A DNA stretch of 64,000 nt from Cricetomys ansorgei. Its lineage: Eukaryota; Chordata; Mammalia; Rodentia; Nesomyidae. Each line of letters begins with the position of its first letter. Positions within the stretch are counted from its first letter, which is position 1. The notes under the pieces were generated by a model. It was not told the origin of the DNA and made no database searches. It worked only from the letters and a program-made list of their open reading frames with translations. The translations under genes were made by a program, and so were the position numbers. This document shows positions 57,702-64,000 of the stretch, piece by piece. Location of the stretch: NCBI GenBank assembly GCA_026225945.1, contig JAMJFZ010001804.1, positions 1 to 64,000 of the forward strand. The letters are read 5' to 3'.

Positions 57702-58166
57702 CTACCCAAGGAAGAGCTCTATTAGAAATCTCCGTAATATTAGTACAGAACAGGAAATGAGAGGTGTCGACTGAAATACTGCCATTGCATTCTGTTCTGC
57801 TGGCATTGCACTGGGAAAGTGCATGCCCTGGGCTAGCTCCATGGCTTTAGGACTGGAGTGAGCAGAAATGTTCGCAGCGCAGCAAGTAATATTCACAGAG
57901 GGGTCAAAGGTTGAATGTATGGAGGAGGAACCTGATAATACGGCTCGATATTGTCCTCCCGCCTTCCGTATGGTTACATTGTCCTTAGATGTAGCAGTAA
58001 TGTTCACGGTAGTACACATGTTACTGGCAGAACAACGAAAACCTTCTTGTTGGCGACTCTTAGTCTCATTCTTCCATCTCCAGTGCCATTGTACCTTGGT
58101 GTTTGTCTGATGCCTTTGGATCGAAAATCCTGGTGTCCAAGAAATCACTGGCATCAGTAGTCCCAT
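57702..58166 (-). pseudogene. ERV3 env-like frame, frameshifted
   Basis: 154 residues collinear with the ERV2 frame up to the NISAHSSP region, then a frameshift near 57843 removes the last third of the ERV2 match. The initiating signal-like segment is retained (MGLLMPVISW). Confidence 0.6.
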
Positions 58167-58196
58167 TACGTACAGGAGCCTTCTGCAAAACTAATT

Positions 58197-58961
58197 TTAA
58201 TTCCGTAAAAACAGATTAGTAGGGACCACTTCATAATGTTCTTGTCCTGGGAGCATAACAATTACTGTACTATTATCCCCTTGTGCGATGACTTCAGCTG
58301 GTCGGGGTTGATCCCCGCCATGTTTTTTGAGCCAGACTTTAGCTCCAGGGATAATGTCAGTAGATGGAAAACCTCGCAGTCGGCTGGTGACTGGGGGAGC
58401 TGCATCTAAGAAAGTCCATTCTTTGGTGGTTGCACAAGGGATCAGCAAAAGTTGGGCAATACGGGTGCGGGAGACAAAGTGCAGGGTTTCTTTCCCTACG
58501 TTATGCAAGATGATCTTGATTTCTCCTCTATAGTCAGAGTCAATTACCCCTGCCACAATTGGGGTTCCTTTTTCGGCTAGACTGGATCTAGGAAAGATTT
58601 GCCCATAATAACCTTCAGGTATCCTGATTCCTATTCCTGTCCTGCATTTTAGAATTCTCCGAGGATCTATCCAAATATTCTCCAAGGCATGAAAATCATG
58701 ACCTGCAGACCCAATGGGCCCTCGGAAAGGCATTATTGCCTTCTCGTCTGTTTTCCACCACTGTACTTCTTGGAAGGTATAAATTTTTCTTACTTGTAAG
58801 TTAGGGGTGATCGTTCTCCTAGGTGGAGTTAGTCCCGGTCCTATAGGCCTGTTATTAAGTTGCTGTAGGGCTGGGAACAAATTATCCTTCCCATTAGAGT
58901 AAGAATTATTCCCCAATCTCCTAAATTTTTCTTTTAGCAAACCATTCATTCGTTGTATCAA
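58197..58961 (-). CDS. pol: ERV3 integrase C-terminus fused to dUTPase, open
   Basis: 254 residues: the end of the integrase core (MNGLLKEKF), an integrase tail with FQEVQWWKTD, then a dUTPase with all visible motifs: GSAGHDFHA, PRSSLAEKG, GVIDSDYRGEI and RIAQLLLIPC. dUTPase lies downstream of integrase as in ERV-L. The active-site motifs are intact by eye; a fifth, Gly-rich motif is not clear. As part of a broken Pol it has no evident route of expression. Confidence 0.85.
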   Translation of the reverse strand: MIQRMNGLLKEKFRRLGNNSYSNGKDNLFPALQQLNNRPIGPGLTPPRRTITPNLQVRKIYTFQEVQWWKTDEKAIMPFRGPIGSAGHDFHALENIWIDPRRILKCRTGIGIRIPEGYYGQIFPRSSLAEKGTPIVAGVIDSDYRGEIKIILHNVGKETLHFVSRTRIAQLLLIPCATTKEWTFLDAAPPVTSRLRGFPSTDIIPGAKVWLKKHGGDQPRPAEVIAQGDNSTVIVMLPGQEHYEVVPTNLFLRN

Positions 58962-60290
58962 GCCGGCCGCTTGCTGGTAGTAAGGGATGCAATAGATTCA
59001 TTCAATACTCTGTTTATTTATATAATCTTGGATTTCTTTTCCCTTGAAAAGGGACCCATTATCACTCTGAATTTGTACAGGTACTCCATAATACAGGGCG
59101 ATAATTTCTAAGGTCTCAATAGTATTCCTTTGAACAGCTCTAAGGTAGGCACAGGCAACCTACACTCCCGAGTATGTATCCACACAAGAGCGAATGCATT
59201 GACATCCTGGAGGCTGAGGGAGAGGACCAATGTGATCAGTTTGCCAAATCTGGGCTGGGGCCTGTCCCCTGTGCAATTCCCCAGTTGTTATTCGGGGAAG
59301 AGCATGCTGTGTGTCTAACTGACATGTGGGACATTGTTGTGCAGCCTGTTTTAAGTCAGAGGAGTGGATATGCCTCGGTCCTGTGCCCACCTGTACATAG
59401 CGTGAGCTCCTGCATGTCCTGTCTTGTGTGTATCCATTTTGCTAAACCCTCGGGGGAGGGGACAGGTCACTTCGGAAAGGGTAGCCAGACGATCTGCTTC
59501 AGCTTTGTACTTGCGATCAGTGGAATACACAGCGCTATGAGCGTCTACATGGAAAACAGAAACAGTATTTTGAACAATTTGCCGTACTTCTTCCCACACT
59601 GGCCTTCCCCAAATGCTTTTCCCACGAATTGTCCAATTATCCTTAGCCCGTCGAGGCATCCAAGTTGGGAGCCCATTAGTAATGGCCCATGAATCCGTAA
59701 AAATGTGACATTCCCCTCCTTCTTCATGCTTCAAGGCTTGGTATACTGCCTGGAGCTGAGCAAATTGACTACTGGCTCCTTCTCCTTGAGTTTCCAGCAC
59801 CACAGTGGTGCTTGGATTATCGGCCCCCGCCTTCCAATACCTCTTATGCCCTATAAACTTAGCAGAACCATCAGTAAACCATGCATGTTCCTTCTGTTGC
59901 TTAGTCGATGTATCGTACCCAGTATTCAGCTGTACAGGGGACATGCTTTCTACAGGACTTGGGGGTGTTAAATTAGAGCCCTCTCCTGAAGCTTCAGCTA
60001 CCTGCTCATGTGAAGTCAGAGTTCCCATGGGTCCTGGCTTATCCCTATTCTGAATACACCATGTCCATCTAATCACACTCCTTCTTGAGCATGCCCAATC
60101 TTGTGAGAAGCAGGGTCATGCATAATGCATTGCATGATGGGGATTTCAGGGCGTAATAGAACTTCATGACCAATGTTAATTGTTCTGTTTCTACTAGAGC
60201 CCAGTAGGCGGCTAACAGCTGTTGTTCAAAGGGAGGACATGATTGACCTGCCTCAGGGAATTTTCTAGTCCAAAATCCCAAAGGCATTCG
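58962..60290 (-). pseudogene. pol: ERV3 RNase H and integrase, split
   Basis: RNase H and integrase N-terminus are open at 59351-60076 (WFTDGSAK, FTDSWAI, HAGAH). The zinc-site CPTC and the first catalytic Asp continue in another frame at 59160-59390. The rest of the core down to 58962 is shifted again. Confidence 0.8.
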
Positions 60291-61107
60291 TTTTGATTCA
60301 TGCTTCTGCCATGAGCTAACTGGAGCTTATTCAGTTAGCATAATTCTCTTCCACAGATACCATTAATTCACGGGGGCCGTCCCGCATGCGCCAGAGGTCC
60401 AATGCAGCTTGTATGGCAGCTTTAGCCATTTCAAATGCTTGCTGCTGTTCATTTCCCCATTCAAATTCGTATTTTTCCCCAGTTACTGTGTACAGAGGTC
60501 GCAAGGTCTGACCTGAACGCGGAATGGGATTGCGCCATTATCCAAGAGGCCAATGAACTTCCGGGTGTCCTTTCTAGTTTTAGGAACTGCGAAATCCCTT
60601 ACCTTCTGCTTTGCTTTAGGCCATATATTTCTGCCCCGTGATTCCACTGGATTCCCAAGAATTGTACTTCTTGGGCCGGTCCGTGAATCTTCTTAGGATT
60701 AATTTCCCATCCTTTACTTTTTAATGATGGAATACTGTTTCCAAGGTGCTCTTGTGCTGTTTCTTGTTAATAGATTGAAGGGAAATGTCACCATGTAATG
60801 AGTGGTCCCAGTGTCTGAATCTGGAATATATTTACCCAGGAGCTCCGCTACAAGCGATGACAGATGGCGGGGCCATGTTTCTATCCTGGAGGTAGACGGG
60901 TGAGTGTGTATTGTCTCCCTGCCATGTAAAGGCAAACCCAGACCATCTGGACTCATGAAGAGGAACAGTAGAGAAAGCATTAGCAACGTCAATAACAGCG
61001 TACCAAGTCCCAGGATGAGGCTGCCCTCTCTCTGCTGGAGTGGTGGCCTCTGGTGCAGCAGCAGGAGGAGGAGCCACTTTGTTTAGTTCCCTGTGATCTG
61101 CTGTCAT
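60291..61107 (-). pseudogene. pol: ERV3 reverse transcriptase, broken
   Basis: ADHRELNKV and VIDVANAFSTVPL at 60832-61107, then frame loss before LPxG, a missing stretch, and the same one-base loss in the catalytic box as ERV2 (at about 60793). Confidence 0.78.
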
Positions 61108-61589
61108 CTCCAGGAGCCATCTGATTTACAATCAGGCCGAGTAGGGTTGTTCCATTCAGTGGTCATAGGAATCATGACTCCGGTGTTAACATAGTCTTTA
61201 ATAGTCTGAGTGATCTCCTCCTGCACGCCTGGAATTCGGTATTGTCTGCAGGCGACGGTCTTAGTAGGTTCAGGTAATTGCACAGGAGGTCGATGCAGTT
61301 TGCCCACGATGATGCTATTCATCTGTAGTGAACGTATGGCGAAGTGATAATTCCCATCATCTAATTTTAGAGACATTCCTCGTGATATGTCAATTCCAAT
61401 TATATACTCAGGAATGGGAACTACCACTACACTGTATTCCCTACGAGGTAAGTTTCCAATTTTTATATGTATTTTGACCTGCCTTGCTTGTATCGCATCA
61501 CCTCCTAATCCTGTAATGGTGATGGGAATTCCTATGAATCTACTTGGATTTCCGTATATTATGGAGGCCTCTGCCCCAGTATCCACCAA
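61104..61589 (-). CDS. pro: ERV3 protease, open
   Basis: 161 residues: VDTGAEASI catalytic loop, IIGIDI near the flap-distal part, followed by the start of the Pol region (IKDYVNTGVMIP). ERV2 has a stop just after its active site; here the frame is open until it runs into the broken reverse transcriptase. Confidence 0.78.
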   Translation of the reverse strand: MVDTGAEASIIYGNPSRFIGIPITITGLGGDAIQARQVKIHIKIGNLPRREYSVVVVPIPEYIIGIDISRGMSLKLDDGNYHFAIRSLQMNSIIVGKLHRPPVQLPEPTKTVACRQYRIPGVQEEITQTIKDYVNTGVMIPMTTEWNNPTRPDCKSDGSWR

Positions 61590-61706
61590 TGCTCTGGTCT
61601 GAGTTAGCGATCCATTCTTCCAATAAATAGTAATGGGTACATGAGGGCGAAAATCAATCCTAGAAACTGCCCTCGCGGATGGATCACCAGGGGCTTGGCC
61701 TCTCCC

Positions 61707-63040
61707 CTATTTCAAGAGGGCCAGCTCATGGAAAGGATACACAGAGCAGGCTGTGTCAGTAGGGGGAGCAGTAGAAGCTGAAGTGAAGGGATTAGAGGAT
61801 TGCTCTTTGCTGATATTTACTTTCCTAACATTTTTAACTTTGTCTCTGTACCTCTGCCACATATCTTTGGTGGGTATACCATTCAGGTTTTCAGGTGCAA
61901 CCCCGGCCTTCAGAAGTGCCTGGAACATTTCCCTTCGAGAAATACAGTTTTGGTTTCCATGTTTCTGCCCGCTAAGACTTCCTCTATCTTGCTAAGGGGT
62001 GCTATTGCTCCAGTCCCCCATATCTCTGATCTCGGCCATTTTTTCTAACACTGTTTCTATGGCCGAGCCTGTCTCTGCCAGTAGGAGAGTCGTCATTAGG
62101 TGCTTATAGGCTGGGGGGGCAGTGCGCACTATTAGGTTGCGCTGAGTGGGGGTTAACGGTCCCGCGAAGCAGGTGTCAGCTTGTCCCATCATAATAGCAG
62201 GTTTCATGGCTTCCCCCTCAAACGAGACACACCTTCCTCAAGAGTGTACCAAGCACGGGTCTCTACTGGCCATGAACCATCGGTGGGATAATGAGCAATA
62301 CATCCCCGAGCAGCTAATGCTAAAAGGGTTAGGGTTAGGGTTAGGGTTAGGGTGGAGGCATTATTGGGGTCAGCATGCTGGTGATCTCCAATAGCTGTCT
62401 GAACAAAGGGATTAGTAGAAATAGTAAGGAATCTTTGGGCATCTACATGATCCACACTAATACCGCCAGCTCCTGTATCTGTTACAGGGATCATCCAATT
62501 AAGGAGTGGCTCTCCAGGTTTTTGAGCAAATTTAGTTAGAATATCAGTAATCTCTTGTTGGGAGTAGTCTTCAGTAATCACAGTAAAGTCTCTGATTCCC
62601 CCGAACTTTCTCCTGCCTTCGCTGCAAGAGCTTGGCTTGCAGTGGTCCAGCATGCTCTAGCGGGGGATGTTTCCCTTGATCATATTTATGGGCCTCTTCT
62701 TCCAAGTCTCCCCAGTCTGTATCATCACAGTATCATCCCCAATGTCTCCATCCCAGGTCTCAGGATCCCAATTGGCCCCTGCAGTAGCAATAACAGCATG
62801 CACTTTGCGGGTGTTCACACGGCCCCGTCTCTTCTTGTACTCATATTGGGCACAGCGCACAGCTGCCTTCTTGGCCACTGATTGATATCCGCGCGCTTGA
62901 TCCCTCAGTACAGAATTCTGACATTGTAACATGGCTAACTTGCTTTGCATATCAGCATTTTCCTTCTCCAAGACAAGCTTTTCTTGCAGCAAAGCATCTA
63001 CCCTCTGACACATGTGGGATAGGCCGCTAGCAGTATCCAC
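61707..63040 (-). pseudogene. gag: ERV3 Gag, split
   Basis: Four open pieces: 62657-63040 (coiled coil and acidic linker), 62204-62653 (capsid-like, with the Thr-Leu run), 61992-62207 (QRNLIVRTAPPAYKHL) and 61707-61928 (FQALLKAGVAPENL, a C-terminal piece). Together they follow the ERV2 Gag order, with frameshifts near 62650, 62205 and 61990. Confidence 0.75.
62326..62352 (+). repeat. Interstitial telomeric repeat (TTAGGG)4 inside ERV3 gag
   Basis: GGG plus four perfect TTAGGG units at 62329-62352, two units fewer than in ERV2. Confidence 0.97.
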
Positions 63041-63287
63041 CCCTACGGGAGATGGCCACTAACTCATTTCCCTTTTTAACTGGGACAGTTTTCAACACCT
63101 CTCTAACTAAGGGAGGACCTGCCCGTTGTAACTTACAGTCCCAGTGCTCGCTTAAACCTGTACCAAGGGCCCATTCCCTGGCCAGGGAAGAAAGCTGCGG
63201 GTCCTCCCAGCCAGGAATTCACAAGTTACACACGCTATCTCAGAGTTTTTTTTTACTAAAGAAAGGCATCGCTGCGCTCCCCAGCGG

Positions 63288-63305
63288 ATCCTGCCGACTA
63301 CGCCA
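63288..63305 (-). promoter_or_regulatory. ERV3 primer-binding site, tRNA-Ser
   Basis: Identical to the ERV2 site. Confidence 0.85.
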
Positions 63306-63308
63306 GTT

Positions 63309-63991
63309 TGTAACGACAAATAAATTATGCCGTTTGCTGTGCACAGACTCTCACTTTGTCTGAGTCGATCCGCTGAAAGAACGTCCACGAGCCACAGATA
63401 TATTTAGAATAGATTTATTAGTGAGAAGTGACACAGTACAAAGAGCAAGAGTGAGAGAAGGAAAGAGGGAATCCTCCTTTTAGAAGGACTCTACCTGGGA
63501 AATTACCGCTAGGCAAGCTGAGTCCAACACCAGCACGTTGGGAAAGAGAAGCATCACCAACTCATCACGGGTCTAGGCAAGCGGATTTCAACCCCGGCAT
63601 GTTGGGAAAGAGAAACATCACAACTCATCACGGGTCTAGGCAGTTATTCCCCTGGACTGCATGCCTCTCCCAGGTTTGAGGCAGCAGCAGTTCGGGCTTT
63701 GGGAGTGTGTCTTTTCAAGGTTTTCTAGACAAAGGGGGCAATTTGCCCAGATTTCTAGCATGCATTCAAGGGGACACTTGGCAGTCATGTTCACACCAGA
63801 TCCTGGCCAGGGACACCGGGGGTGAAGTGTGCCATGTGCCCTATCTAATGTTCTTTACCATCCTCCCTGTTCTTTTCCCAGGCTCTGGCCAGGCACCCAG
63901 AAGAAGAAGAGGGGAAATCAGGTCATGCCATTACATTGATCGTCCAAAGCCTCAACCCAAGCCTCCACCAACATAAATTTCTTTACTTACA
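63309..63991 (-). repeat. ERV3 5' LTR
   Basis: 683 bp, TGTAA...CTTACA ends, with the same 63-bp tandem repeat (about 63515-63640). The last nine bases of the window (AATACTTAA) are host flank matching 48307-48315. Confidence 0.83.
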
Positions 63992-64000
63992 AATACTTAA

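Larger units (their letters stand above)
57490..63991 (-). mobile_element. ERV3: class III ERV-L/ERV-S-like provirus, tandem copy of ERV2
   Basis: Same order, truncation point and missing 3' LTR as ERV2, so it arose by duplication of the whole unit. 5' LTR 63309-63991. Different frames have decayed: here protease and dUTPase are open, but gag, env and integrase are split. Confidence 0.88.

Overview
This is mammalian genomic DNA from a muroid rodent, probably a cricetid, but the species cannot be fixed from sequence alone. Intron-containing MHC class I genes, B1, B2 and ID SINEs, microsatellites and an IAP-type endogenous retrovirus (ERV) support this. The window is a slice of an MHC class I cluster. 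Four class I genes, called A, B, C and D here, all lie on the minus strand: A at 1-2424 (cut by the window start), B at 14764-17365, C at 38675-41302 and D at 54429-57000. Each has the standard eight-exon layout with nearly constant exon sizes (73, 267, 276, 276, 113-117, 33, 42 nt and a short coding part of exon 8). B and D read open throughout. A has two compensating frameshifts in alpha1 and a shifted transmembrane exon. C has two nonsense codons. All four keep a compact class I promoter.

The spacers are segmental duplications. The A-B spacer (long type) recurs upstream of B, where an IAP/IAPE-like provirus (ERV1, 23581-31529, minus strand) sits in place of about 2.5 kb. ERV1 has two LTRs, a Phe-tRNA primer site, a broken gag, and open dUTPase-protease, pol and env frames. 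Near 32,490-32,510 the long spacer switches to a short-type spacer inside a stretch where both types are homologous, which is what deletion of a fifth class I gene would leave. From about 32,530 to the end the window is a tandem duplication of a roughly 15.7-kb unit (about 32,530-48,306 and 48,307-63,991): short flank, spacer with a degenerate class II gag remnant, class I gene, then a truncated class III ERV.

The two class III proviruses (ERV2 41795-48306, ERV3 57490-63991, minus strand) are ERV-L/ERV-S-like: Ser-tRNA primer site, dUTPase after integrase, and unusually an env-like glycoprotein frame after pol. Both lack the 3' LTR at the same breakpoint and share a frameshift in the reverse transcriptase catalytic box, so they were copied with the host DNA and did not insert twice. 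Their gag frames carry an in-frame run of telomeric hexamers, six units in ERV2 and four in ERV3.

B and D could supply class I heavy chains for peptide presentation with beta-2-microglobulin. B has Asn where the nearly invariant Tyr7 is expected, so it may be non-classical. The rest is a record of birth-and-death evolution: duplication, exon exchange, gene loss, pseudogenes and ERV-linked rearrangement. All SINE edges and pairwise differences were judged by eye.
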